A DNA stretch of 64,000 nt from Agrostemma githago (lineage: Eukaryota; Streptophyta; Magnoliopsida; Caryophyllales; Caryophyllaceae): positions 49,180,898 to 49,244,897 of the forward strand of contig OY288250.1 of assembly GCA_958450325.1 (NCBI GenBank), in the 5' to 3' direction. Below, piece by piece: positions 10,741 through 20,912 of this stretch (position 1 is the first letter of the stretch; every line of letters starts with the position of its first letter). The position numbers were made by a program, and so were the translations under genes. The notes below the pieces were generated by a model. That model had not been told where the DNA came from. It ran no database searches and saw only the letters and a program-made list of their open reading frames with translations.

Positions 10741-11201
10741 GTACTACGTATCGAACTCCTACTCAGGCAACACCCTATGCGTTAGTCTATGGGGTTGAGG
10801 CTGTTCTTCCGCTCGAGTTAGAGATCCCGTCTCTTCGTATGGCGATTCAATTGGGTCTAACAGATCACGGTGAGAATGAGAAACTTCGCTTGGCAGAGCT
10901 CGAAGACTTAGATGAAAAAAGGTTGGATGCACAACAAAAGCTGGAATGCTATAAGGCTCGTCTATCAAGAGCATTCAACAAGAAGGTTCGTCCTCGGTCC
11001 TTCCAAGTTGGAGATATGGTTTTAGCCGTGCGAAGACCGATCATAACTTCCCACAAGACGGGAAACAAGTTCACCTCCAAGTGGGATGGTCCCTACGTTG
11101 TTCAAGAGGTGTACACCAGCGGCGCCTATAAAATTGTTGATAATGAAGGACTGAAAGTTGGTCCAATCAACGGAAAATTCCTCAAGCGCTACTATGCGTA
11201 A
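10741..11201 (+). pseudogene. Element C integrase C-terminal fragment
   Basis: The frame is open from 10743 and ends at TAA 11199-11201. It reads TPYALVYGVEAVLPLELEIPS, the RLSRAFNKKVRPRSFQVGDMVL block, GPYVVQEVYTSGAYKIV and the final LKRYYA, colinear with the last ~150 residues of the element A integrase but clearly diverged from it. The catalytic core is absent because element A's LTR begins directly at 10740. The first listed Met (10839) is internal. This fragment orients element C on the plus strand. Confidence 0.9.
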
Positions 11202-11630
11202 AAACACAAATCTTCATCTTCAATGAGCTCCTAAGCACGAGCCTAAACTGCCCCTAAAAAAAATCCAAAATCAAATCACTTTACGAACTACGTTGGCTTG
11301 ATCCTGTCGAGTTTTGATAATTTACGGGTACGTAGTCAGCTTGAGTAAAACACTTTTACTTAGGTGCGGCCAAATATCCCAAACAAAGCCAACCAAACTC
11401 TACCGAACTACGTTGGCTTGATCTCGTAAAATGGATTTATTCATATTTTACGGGTACGTAGGCAGCTGAAGTAAAACATTGACTTTGGTAGCCACACCAA
11501 AAAAGAAAAATCACATTTTTGATAATAATAATAAAAAGGATTGAAAGCAAATTCAGTTTATTATTATCTATGATTAACACTCTCAAGTGTCCAAAAAATG
11601 GGGGGTTACAGAAAATAAAGGCAACACTAG
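11202..11630. other. Element C 3' region with facing poly(A) signals
   Basis: About 430 bp between the integrase stop and the end of the antisense ORF. It holds two copies of the GAACTACG module and AATAAA on the plus strand at 11530-11535 and on the minus strand at 11557-11562, 21 bp apart. This mirrors the arrangement in element A. No other coding sequence is seen. Confidence 0.6.
11285..11466 (+). repeat. Two copies of the GAACTACG...TACGTAG module (element C)
   Basis: Copies at 11285-11340 and 11405-11466 both start GAACTACGTTGGCTTGAT and end ACGGGTACGTAGKCAGC. The CTACGT and ACGTAG ends could pair. Related modules are at 321-364 and 59415-59472. Confidence 0.65.
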
Positions 11631-12128
11631 TTACGGAGACCATTTAAACTTCCTCAAAACTTCATGTGTCACGATGAAGGTAGTCTCCATTGTTTGTATC
11701 TTTTCAGCCCCTCGCTTCGCCGCTTTTAGTCTGACTTCCATTAAAGAATGCTCTTGACTAATCGAGTTCACCATCGAGTCCTTGTTTAGATGAAGACTTT
11801 TTGCATCTTCAAAGGAAATGACCAATTGTCGATCTTCCTCTTCTAATTCTGCTAGCTCCGCACGGAGCTTCTCCTTCTTTAGGAGAATGTCTTGTCGGCG
11901 TTTATCAAAAATATCGATGTCATTTTTCACTTGATCTCTCGAATGAGCCGCGGTCGACAGTCGTTCTTCAATGGCCATGAATTCCTTCTCAAGCTCCGGA
12001 AGAGTTGCGCTGTTCGCCATAAATTCTCCCGTCAAGGATTGAAGTTCTGTTGCGGCACTGAGATAATTCTTCACACAGAGCTGTAAGGCAGAAGGGTCGA
12101 CATTCTTAGATTTGAAGTATTCGAACAT
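11631..12128 (-). pseudogene. Coiled-coil C-terminal part of the antisense PMD-type gene
   Basis: 165 codons, rich in Glu, Lys and Leu, with long heptad-like stretches (residues ~20-140, e.g. DILLKKEKLRAELAELEEED), predicting a coiled coil. It follows the PMD-containing segments on the same strand. Homologous-looking sequence continues upstream across 12129-12240 in the same frame except for a TAA shortly before the listed ATG, so the ATG at 12126-12128 is probably internal. The product would be the C-terminal tail of the antisense protein; function unknown. Confidence 0.6.
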
Positions 12129-12175
12129 CGCTTCACTTTATTTCTCGCACGACGAAATGTCAACCATAGAAGAGC

Positions 12176-12439
12176 TCAACAACTTTTCCACCAAAATATT
12201 TGCCAAGGATGAAAAAAGTTGTCGTTCACCTTGGAGAATAGCGTTCTGGCACTGAAGGAAGGTGCTTGCTCTGAAGGAGCCTTCTCGTCAGTCTGTTCAG
12301 CAATAGTCAGGTTCGCAGCATCCGCGGCATCAAAGATGTTATTAAACATTGCCCGGTCTATCGGATCCTCCTCATCCAAAACAATTTGACAAGAGGACAA
12401 ATCGCCCATGGTATCAACTTCAGGCATCGAACCCTGCAA
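12176..12439 (-). pseudogene. Acidic linker exon of the antisense gene
   Basis: 87 codons, acidic (LDEEDPIDRAMFNNIFDAAD...). The sequence just upstream (TTTTCTCATTGCAG, about 12434-12447) looks like a 3' splice site, so this is probably an exon joined to the segment at 12449-13198 by a short intron of about 60-90 nt. Its last ~20 residues are out of frame relative to the coiled-coil continuation, pointing to a small indel near 12230-12260. No domain is recognised. Confidence 0.5.
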
Positions 12440-12448
12440 TGAGAAAAT

Positions 12449-13198
12449 TTAAGTCAATATCAAATATTTCGAAGGAGAAATTCGATAAACTTCTAAATTT
12501 ATCCCATCGAGAAAATCAACATCCTCGGTAACACCATCAAAAATGTGCATGATGCTAGGTTCTTCCGGTTTGTCTTCAGGCGGGAGAACGTCCGATTTAG
12601 CATTCTTCACTGAAGGGGCTTCCTTCTCAGTAGAAGAAGAAGAAGAGGCTTGTTGGACCTTCTTAGAGCGCTTTGAGCCATTAGCTTCAACAGCTTTGGA
12701 CGGCGGCTGCACCTTCTCCGCGGACAACGATGATCGTTTCTTTGTCGAAGCTCGTGAGTTTGACGTCACCTTCAATGTTTGTTTGGACGATGGTGAAACT
12801 TTAGCCACAGGCGCGGGAACTGAACGTTGGGGAAGCTTTAACTTCAAGGAATTTTTTGGCTGACTGTCTACACTCTTTTTAGAATTTGTGGGCACACGCT
12901 GACCCGCCAAGCCTTGTACCACCATGCTCTCGACTTTCCTTTTTACAACCATATACACGGGTTTACGGATATTCCCGTCTGGAGATTCGGAAGGGCTCTT
13001 AACCTCGTTCAAAGACACCAATGAAGATAGATTCTTCAACCAAATTAGATAAGAGGGAGTAACTCGAGTCTCAATTTTTGGGTCGCGCCTTGGGATGGTG
13101 AATTTAGAGCCGGTCGTTAAACGAATGGAAGACTCAAAAAGTTGATAAAGTTTTTCGCGACTGCATGTACGAAGGTCAAGACCAAGCTCCTTCGGCAC
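12449..13198 (-). pseudogene. Antisense gene: end of PMD domain and basic Ser/Lys-rich linker
   Basis: 249 codons. It starts in the frame of the PMD ORF: reading continues straight through a TAA at 13247-13249 with no other gap, so 13198 is only the next Met. The first ~80 residues finish the PMD region (LDLRTCSREKLYQLFESS), followed by a Lys/Ser/Pro-rich disordered segment and an acidic part (MHIFDGVTEDVDFLD). The true 3' end is probably a splice donor near 12525, with the remaining residues up to 12449 being intron. Confidence 0.6.
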
Positions 13199-13246
13199 GT
13201 TTTGATAGAAACCAAATTGTCGCCCGAAATGATGACGATTGTATGG

Positions 13247-14731
13247 TTAAATAATATGATTATTGTCATGCCTTAAAGTCAAGAAGCTAGACCGAGATGC
13301 TATAAGGAAGTCTGTGGCTCGACGAACATTAAGACCGTCGTCTTTAAGTATTTCATCTAAAGATGAACCAGGAGAAGTACAGTGCCATGAAATATGGGCG
13401 CCAAGCCAAATTTGTCGTTTTGCATCATTAAAACGGGCAGGTATGACAGCATCTAAGCCCTGAAAATCGATCATAGCGGCTCCTTCAGGAAATGAATGAC
13501 TAGAAAGTCTATGCGAACGATAATATTTTGCAAGCCACGCATAAACATAATTCGCAGCAAAATATCCATGGTTCTTGCCTGGTGATGACGACGCAGAAAT
13601 GTAGTTAAGACCCCGGTAAATACTCGCCAGGACGGGGATAGCCAGTGAAACTCCCGTGTCATTCGCCAAAAGTGAAGAAACTTTGAAAACGCCAGGTCGT
13701 ATACGACCAAGGTCATGAACGGGCAGGACGAAGGCGCACAACCAACAAGAAATGAAAGCAGCAAGATAAGTCTGGCATCTCTCCTTCTCGGGAACATCTA
13801 TGTCGATAAAGAAGTCGTGTGTGGTGTCATTCCATTGAGAGGGCTCTCGATAAGAAGAAATTTCTCGCCGAGGAGTCGGAAAATGTGCCTTTTTCCCTGA
13901 ACTATTAGAGGAAGGGAAGTATTTAGATTCGCCTTTGAACCAAAAATGATACCAATCTCCGAATACTACATGGTCCTTCTTTTTAGACGTAGAAATCTTA
14001 GGAAATGCCGCAAACAAATATTTGTAGCTTGGGGGCAAGTGAGTTTCACCATTGTTCTTGTCTATACAAAGCAATTCTGCCACCGACGGGATGACTTCGC
14101 CATAAAGAAGGCCGGTTATGGGTAACCCTGTGAGAGATCGAACATCGCAAAGACTAATAGAAGCCTCACCCGTAGCCGTTAGCAACGTATTTGTCGTCGG
14201 GCACCAAAAGTCGCAAAAAGACTCTGTTAAAGGATCACTCCCCTTGTATAGGAAAAGCGAAGCGTAAACCGCTTCAAGAAGATGGACATGTCTGAGTGTG
14301 CTCCGGAACTCACGCAAAATATTTTCTAACCACTCCCAATACTGTGGGATATAAGAGAACTTAGAACCAAATCGAAAGGTTGAATTACGTTGTATTTCTC
14401 CCTTGGAAAAGCTCGAGTGTAGAACGGAAAAAGACGGGACAACGTTACTGTCGCATTGATGTGAGGAACGAAGCACTAGTTCGACATCTTCTACTCCATG
14501 CCACCAACAATCCAAGTTCGGAGGATATACCATTGGTATCCAAGTCTCGACAAAAGAACCCGTCATAGGAGGCAGAACAATGTGTTTGATGCCGCTGTCA
14601 ACTTTAGCCTCCTCATCGTCGACTGTCACCAAATAATCCTTGTCGTTCTTCGTAGATTCGTCCGACTTGAAGTACACCATTTCGTATATCCTACAAATGG
14701 AGACAGAAACAATAAAGATACAACATTCCAA
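13247..14731 (-). pseudogene. Plant mobile domain (PMD) protein, antisense gene of element C
   Basis: 494 codons. The PMD (PF10536-like) signature is seen at about residues 120-260: WEWLENILREFRSTL, then EAVYASLFLY, FWCPTTNTLLTATGEASISL and DVRSLTGLPITG, matching the family pattern of a Trp-rich entry, 'TNTF...GE.tisL' and 'DV..l.GLP..G'. PMD proteins occur as host genes (MAIN/MAIL type) and inside Ty3/gypsy and MULE elements. The better start is Met18 (ATG at 14678-14680), which follows a splice-acceptor-like TTTGTAG. A single in-frame TAA (13247-13249) ends the ORF although homology continues. It is convergent to element C's pol, like known antisense ORFs of Tat elements. Confidence 0.75.
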
Positions 14732-14809
14732 GTTGTTTCATGACAAATTAAAATAAAATACATATATAAAAAAAAAGAGAACGGTTTTAATATACTACTT
14801 AGTGTGTGG

Positions 14810-14814
<5 letters not shown>

Positions 14815-14852
<38 letters not shown>
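14815..14852. repeat. (TA)n microsatellite, left flank of MULE 1
   Basis: About 18 TA units directly abutting the left terminus of a DNA transposon. It is one of five TA tracts between 14.8 and 22.3 kb, each touching a transposon end. Confidence 0.9.
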
Positions 14853-14856
<4 letters not shown>

Positions 14857-15236
14857 AGATGAAGTGAGTCCCTTTTTCTTTTTTGAGTCCATGAGTCCTA
14901 TTCTTAGCCATTTGATCTAAAGAGGATGAATGGTTGAGATTGCATGTAGTAATTAAGGTAGTAACTATCATATTTTGGAAATAATATGAGAAAATCCTCT
15001 CTCCTCCCTAAATTACTGCCAACTGATATCTTCTTCTCTCTCATCTCATTCATTTTTTTTTCATTCAAACACCCGCCTAACACAAAAACCCTTCACCTTC
15101 ATCATCTCTCATCTCATTCAATTTTTTCGCTCAACTCAAGCACACCCAAGCACTCAATCGCTCAACTCAACTCAATCGCTCACCTTCAACTCGAGCAAGG
15201 TTATATTGAAGCATCTTTCTAACTTTAGCAAACATA

Positions 15237-15407
15237 ATGAACAAGGTGCGATCGCGATTGTTGGAAAACGTAGACAAGTATGCGGACGATAGACAAAAGA
15301 TCATCGGCGCTCCCAAGAGCAAGCCAACAAAGGGCCGAAAAAATAACGTGTTTACTGAATCATGTCATCTCTTTTCTAACTACGAATTAATTGTTTGTAT
15401 TCTTTAG
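15237..15407 (+). CDS. Small conserved ORF in MULE 1 (56 aa)
   Basis: Starts MNKVRSRLLENVDKYADDRQ and contains PKSKPTKGRK. The first ~36 residues are also encoded in element 2 at 18686-18793 (MKVQSRLLDNVDKYVDARQ...PKSKPTKGRK). Most differences are conservative, which hints at past protein selection. The KSKPTKGRK tail recalls C-terminal tails of FAR1-like proteins, but that is weak. After the conserved part this copy runs into unrelated sequence and a stop. Probably an exon remnant of the parental transposon. Confidence 0.4.
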   Translation: MNKVRSRLLENVDKYADDRQKIIGAPKSKPTKGRKNNVFTESCHLFSNYELIVCIL

Positions 15408-15468
15408 TTACCTGTGTAATTACATTGGTATTTTGACTATCAGCAATGTATTGAAGCTGTTAAACTCT

Positions 15469-15870
15469 GTTACACCGACTAGTTGTACCTGTTACTCTAA
15501 TTTACTGCTGGTGTTACTATGGGGATTACTGAAGTTAACCCATTTTTCTTTGGTCTCACAATCTATGTGTTACACCGAATCATTGTAAATGTTACTTTAA
15601 TGAACAATTTATGTTACTTTAAGTTATTAATGGTGTTTGTACAATGATATTGCAATCAATTCCTCTGACGCATTATATATTGTTTTTTGAAGAACAAATG
15701 TTGGTACTTTGTCAATGAATTGAACCAATCCAAGTTATCCCCAGTTACTTTGGCAATGATTTTGTCTAAACAACGTTGTTGTCTTCAGTTACTTCAATGC
15801 ATTGTTTCTGTTACTGTAACAGACGAATAGTACAGTGTTACTCTGACACACATGAGATGTTACTCTAACC
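15469..15870 (+). repeat. 22-bp-period GTTACT array, MULE 1 left part
   Basis: About nine GTTACT cores plus GTTACA variants, always on the plus strand. Consecutive cores are often exactly 22 bp apart, with a conserved GTTACTnTAA core and a variable 12-bp spacer. Longer gaps separate groups of 2-4 units. Confidence 0.75.
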
Positions 15871-16013
15871 AAAAATACATGTATTAAATAAATATAGTGT
15901 TAAATGCACCGTAACACAGCGCTTTGTGTAAAAAAAATTGTACAAAATTTGTTTTTCGTGTAAACCAGAAAATAAGAAAAAATTCTTATAATGACAAAAA
16001 AACACGAGTATTC

Positions 16014-16290
16014 TCAAAACACTTGTTCATCCTCCTCGTCTTCCTCGTTGTCTTCTTTAGTTTCCTCTCCTTCGATGTCTTCATCTACTTCATCCTCGTC
16101 ATCCTCATCATTGGTTGGCTTAGTAGGCTGTTTAGGCGGTCGTGCTTCATACGGATTTGGACAGTTTCGTTTGGTTGGCTTAATTAGTATAATTTCTCAC
16201 ATCAAATCCGCAAGCCAGCGCGTAGATTTTGTAAAATTCCACTGCCTCATCAATTGTTCCGAATACTTGCTCCATGTACGGAGTGAAAAC
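16014..16290 (-). pseudogene. FAR1-like transposase remnant: DNA-binding start fused to C-terminal tail
   Basis: The minus strand from 16287 reads FTPYMEQVFGTIDEAVEFY and then ALACGFDVRNYT, the opening of a FAR1 DNA-binding domain ('F.s.eEA..FY..YA...GF.vR'). Only a few bases further (from 16181) the reading is KPTKRNCPNPYEARPPKQ followed by a run of Asp/Glu and a TGA (16014-16016), which resembles the tail after the SWIM/Cys-His part of FAR1-like proteins. The catalytic DDE core and SWIM domain are missing, so an internal deletion has joined the two ends of the gene. FAR1-like proteins are domesticated or active MULE transposases. Confidence 0.6.
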
Positions 16291-16383
16291 CTCACCCACA
16301 TCTCTGCACCATTCTTGTGCATTCGGTTCTTTGCCAATGCTTCGTTCAAGAAATTAAAAAATGTCACGCCCATGGACATAAGT

Positions 16384-16870
16384 GTTACTTCAACTCATAA
16401 GTTGTGTTACTTTAACCCTTAAAGGATGTTACTCCAACGTCAGCGCCAAAAACCCTTTTCAGTGTTACGTGTTTGTGTTACTCTAATTAGAATTAGATAT
16501 TACTGTAATTCATAACTTGTGTTACTTCAACGCCATGACTGCTTCAACATAAAGCAAACAATAATATCAGTGAAACAATAATATCAATGAACCATTGTTA
16601 TTAATCCATGATTGATCAAATGAATCAAATTCTACCTTTTCCAGTGTTGCCATGTGCGTTCGCATCTTTGGCAAAACCACCTGCACAAAATCAAACAGCG
16701 TTACACCCATGCAAATAATGTGTTACTATAATTCCTAAGTGGTGTTACTCTAACGTGTACAATACGTTACTCTAACATCATCATGAAAACCCTTTTTCTG
16801 AACGTTCATTTGTGTTACTGTAATTGCAAGTAAGTGTTACTTTAACGCAGAAGGCATGTTACTTCAACGA
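16384..16870 (+). repeat. 22-bp-period GTTACT array, MULE 1 right part
   Basis: About twelve cores, several in triplets with exact 22-bp spacing (GTTACTTCAA, GTTACTTTAA, GTTACTCCAA at 16384, 16406, 16428, and similar triplets after 16470, 16720 and 16810). Between triplets a conserved AAAACCCTTTTTCTGAACGT-like spacer recurs. Confidence 0.75.
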
Positions 16871-17198
16871 CGTTTATGCGTTAATTGAAATCAAAACAAT
16901 AGTATCAATAGATATCATGAAAAATCTGAATAAAAAGCATAAAGCCCTGTAATCTATAAAGATGGAGAGAGCAAATAACCATTGATACGAAACTGGGATA
17001 TCAAAACGCAATGACATAAAAAAAACGCAAATTGATACGAAATGACAATGAAAGCACTATAAACATGAAAATCGACGTAAAAAAATGCAATTTGACGTGA
17101 TAAACCATTGATATTAAAACGCACATTGAAAGCAATATGACCATCGAAATCTATGAATAAAAATTGAATCAAAACGTGAATGAAATACTGAAACTCAC

Positions 17199-17262
17199 CA
17201 TTGTTATATTCGATCAGTTGCTTATTAACCGTTGAAGACGATGACGCGGTCATTGAATCCAT
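17199..17262 (-). pseudogene. First exon of the FAR1-like gene, MULE 1
   Basis: Starts MDSMTASSSSTVNKQLIEYN and ends at a clear splice donor (AATG then GTGAGTTT) at 17199/17198. Element 2 has the same 64-nt exon at 20518-20581 with two amino-acid changes. It lies upstream, on the same strand, of the FAR1 remnant at 16014-16290, so it is probably that gene's exon 1. Confidence 0.5.
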
Positions 17263-17535
17263 TGTAACAGAATTCCGAGTACAAAATCGATGACTGAACG
17301 TGAATGAAGAAAGAGTTTTTTTTTGTGTTTGAATGAACGTGATATGATGAATAATGAATGTGAATGATGAATAAATGTGATAGGGAGTTCTTGTTTCCTA
17401 AATTCATGGGAGCTATTTTAGGAACGTAAATTTTTTATTTTTTTTAATGGATGTATCTTGTCCATCCATCCTCATCCCATCCATTGGATGGGATGAGGAC
17501 TTAGGGACTCACAAAGAGTAAAGGACTCATAAGAG

Positions 17536-17649
<114 letters not shown>

Positions 17650-18300
17650 GAGAGAGAGAGGAAGGATCAAGTGAGTCCTTTTATTTTTTTTGAGTCCATG
17701 AGTCCTACCTACAACCATTGATCTAGAGTGGGATGGATGGTGGTGATTGATTCTAGTAATTAAGGCAATAAATAACATATTTTGGTAAAAATAAAATAAA
17801 ATCCTCTCTCCTCCTTTAATTATCTCCAACCAATACACGTTACTTTCTCACATTCAATTTTTTCCTCACATTCAATTTTTTCATTCACATCCTAACTGAA
17901 ACCCTTCACCTTCATCATCCCAAACACAATCGCTCGACTTCTGTTTCTTTTCAAAACACACCCGCGCATTCTCCCGTCTTCAACTCAAGCAAGGCTACAT
18001 TGAAGCAACTCTCTAACTTCAGCAAAGATTCAGGCGGCATAATACAAGGTAACTCGCTAATACTCGATTGTTGTACTAAAGAACTAGGTTTAGATTATAT
18101 TCGTATCTGATTTCATTAATTTTCTCACTAATTATTGATTGATTTACTTTGCTGCGTTTGTGCCCTATAATTAATTGGTTTCACTAAAGATTGTTGCGGT
18201 ATCTGGGTATGCATCTGTAGAGTTTAATTGAATTCACCTACTTTATATTATGCTTCTACTATGCTTCTACTCTTCATACTTAGTCTAACATATATTGAAT

Positions 18301-18558
18301 GTTACTCTAATGCGCATATTCAGTTACTGTAATAAACTTGAGGTGTTACTGTAAGGGGTTGTTCAGTTAGTGTTACACATGTATGATGTTATTTTAAAGA
18401 CGACCATGTTTTACTGTAATGTACAAGACATGTTACTTTTAATCCCATCTTTGCGTTACTTTGAATTCTAGTAATCTGGTACATTTAATTGTGTAGACGT
18501 GTTACTCTAATTTGCACTCTATGTTACTCTAACACTTTCTTTGTGTTACTTTAACGCG
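18301..18558 (+). repeat. 22-bp-period GTTACT array, MULE 2 first block
   Basis: About eight cores; runs at 18301/18323/18345 and near 18500/18522/18544 are spaced by exactly 22 bp. Same strand as all other arrays. Confidence 0.7.
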
Positions 18559-18685
18559 TATCAGCTTTACATATGGTATTTCTTTCACTCGTATCAGTTG
18601 TACTTTAATTTTATATTCCAGATTAAACTGTAACAATAGTTGTACATAATTATTGTACTTTTCAGATGGCAAAAGGAGGAGACAA

Positions 18686-18793
18686 ATGAAGGTGCAATCG
18701 CGGTTGTTGGATAACGTAGATAAGTATGTGGACGCTAGGCAAAAGATCATCGATGGTCCCAAGAGCAAGCCAACAAAGGGTCGAAAAATATAA
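18686..18793 (+). CDS. Small conserved ORF in MULE 2 (35 aa)
   Basis: Counterpart of the ORF at 15237-15407 (KVxSRLLxNVDKY, then PKSKPTKGRK). Here it ends in TAA right after the conserved region. Upstream, TTTTCAG followed by ATGGCAAAAGG looks like a splice acceptor, so the stretch could be an internal exon of the ancestral gene. Confidence 0.35.
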   Translation: MKVQSRLLDNVDKYVDARQKIIDGPKSKPTKGRKI

Positions 18794-18912
18794 CGTGTCT
18801 AACGAATTATGTCATCTTTTTCTAATTACGAATAATGCTTTGTATCGTTTCGAAACTTGTTATGTACATTAGTATTTTGATTATCACCAATGGAACAACG
18901 CTGTTAAACTCT

Positions 18913-20177
18913 GTTACCCTGACTAATTGTTCCTGTTACTCTAATTAACGACTGGTGTTACTATGGGAATGAATGAAGTTTACCCAATATACAAATGTGG
19001 TCTCATAATCATTGTGTTACATTGACGCATTATAACTGTTACTTTAATGAACAAATGATGTTACTCTAAGTCATTAATGATGTTATTCTTTGTCTCATGG
19101 TTAAACAATGTTATTATCAATGACGCATTATATATGGTTCTTTAAAAAGTGAATGTTGTTACTTTGGTAATGAATGGTTCTAATCCAAGTTATCCTCAGT
19201 TACTTTGGTAATGAATTGTTTAAACAACGTTGCTGTCCTCAGTTACCTTCATGCATTATGTCTGTTACTGTAACTAACGAATGGTGTTACTCCAATAGAC
19301 ATGAGATGTTACTCTAACCAAATACACATGTATTAAATAAATATATATAGTTAATTGCAACGTAGCACAGCGCTATGTGTAAAAAAATGTGTACAAAATC
19401 CAGTTCCTGTGTTTAACCAAACCCCCCCCCCCCCCCCCCCAGAAACCGACTGTCTCTGCAACCTGAACTCCCGAATTAATCCGCACAAGCTTTTCAACAT
19501 GAAAATTAATCCGTACAAGCTTTTCACATTTGCCTTGTCTTTTGCCCTTAGAAGTCTGTATCAATGAAGCTTCAGTGTCGTGTCTGCTTCAACAAAAAAC
19601 AAAACAATAATATCAGTGAAGCTTACGTTACTGTAACTCAGAAGGTATGTTACTTCAATGACGTTTCTGCGTTAATATAAAACAAAACAATAGTATCAGT
19701 GTATATTATGGAAAACCTAAATAAGAAACATAAAACCCTGGAATCTATAAAGATCGATAGAGCAACTAACCATTGATAGGAAACTATGATGAATGAAATA
19801 ACAATGAAAGCAATATCAACATTAAAATTGACGGTTATATCAATTCATAAGTTGTGTTACTCTAACTATTACACTATGTTACTTTAACATCATCATCAAA
19901 CCCTTTTTTCTAAACCTTCAGTGTGTTACTGTTATTGCAATTAAGTGTTACTGTAACTCAGAAGGTATGTTACTTCAATGACGTTTCTGCATATCATCAA
20001 ACAACGTTACATCAATGCAAATAATGTGTTACTGTAATTCATTAGTGGTGTTACCCTAACGTGTCCAATACGTTACTCTGGCATATCATCAAAACCCTTT
20101 TCCTGAACGTTCATTTGTGTTACTGTAATTGCAATTAAGTGTTACTTTTACTCAGAAGGCATGTTACTTCAACGACG
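18913..20177 (+). repeat. 22-bp-period GTTACT arrays, MULE 2 second and third blocks
   Basis: Around 20 cores in two groups (18913-19319 and 19627-20177), again with frequent exact 22-bp spacing, e.g. GTTACTGTAA, GTTACTCCAA and GTTACTCTAA near 19264-19319. Between the groups lie a poly(C) tract and sequence with no recognised function. Confidence 0.7.
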
Positions 20178-20517
20178 AATCTGCGTTAATTGAAATCAAA
20201 AAAATTGTATCAATGGATATCAGGGAAAATCTTAATAAAAAGCATAAAGACCTGTAATCTATAGAGATCGAGATATCAAAATACCATTGATACGAAACTG
20301 TGATATCAAAACGCAATGACATCAAAAAAACGCAAATTGATACGAAACTATGATACGAAATGACAATGAAAGCACTATAAACATGAAGATCGACGTTAAA
20401 AAAACGCAATTCGACGCGATAAAACATTGATATGAAAACGCAAATTGAAAGCAATATGACTATTGAAATCCATGAAGAAAAAACGAATAAAAACGTGAAT
20501 GAAACACTGAAACTCAC

Positions 20518-20581
20518 CATTGTTATACTCGATTAGTTGCTTATCAACTGTTGAAGACGATGATGCGGTCACTGAATCCAT
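20518..20581 (-). pseudogene. First exon of the FAR1-like gene, MULE 2
   Basis: MDSVTASSSSTVDKQLIEYN followed by a splice donor GTGAGTTT, the same length as the copy at 17199-17262. No downstream FAR1 domain was recognised in this element. Confidence 0.45.
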
Positions 20582-20874
20582 TGTAGTAGAATTTCGAGTA
20601 CAAAATCGATGAATGAACGTGAATTAAGAAAGAGTTTTTTTTTTAGGTGTGAATGAACGTGGAATGAAAATTGAACGTGAATGATAATGAACGTGATAGG
20701 AAGTTATTGTTTCCCAAATTCTTGGGAGTTATTTTAGGAACGTAAATCTTCTCTTTTATTTTTTTTTTATTTTTTTTTAATGGATGCATCTTGTCCATCC
20801 ATCCTCATCCCATCCACCTATGAGGACTTAGGGACTCACAAAGAGTAAATGACTCATAAGAGCCTTACTCTATA

Positions 20875-20911
<37 letters not shown>

Positions 20912-20912
<1 letters not shown>

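Larger units (their letters stand above)
10741..14800 (+). mobile_element. Element C: Tat-lineage Ty3/gypsy element, 5' part displaced by element A
   Basis: The plus strand keeps only the integrase C-terminus (10741-11201), the 3' untranslated region with two hairpin modules, and a convergent minus-strand gene with PMD and coiled-coil parts (11631-14731). Element A sits in its integrase gene, so the rest of C lies left of the window. The right boundary near 14800 is my estimate: the antisense gene's upstream region runs into a (TA)n tract where a DNA transposon is inserted. A 3' LTR for C was not recognised. Confidence 0.7.
17658..20870. mobile_element. MULE-like DNA transposon 2 in a TA microsatellite
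   Basis: The left terminus GAGGAAGGATCAAGTGAGTC and the reverse-complemented right terminus GAGTAAGGCTCTTATGAGTC form an imperfect inverted repeat that continues for another ~20 bp (TTTGTGAGTCC type). It shares ends, exon 1, small ORF and GTTACT arrays with element 1 but has different internal deletions; the FAR1 DNA-binding fragment is not visible here, and a C14+ homopolymer with unrelated sequence lies at about 19420-19560. The element is bounded by TA tracts on both sides. Confidence 0.7.
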
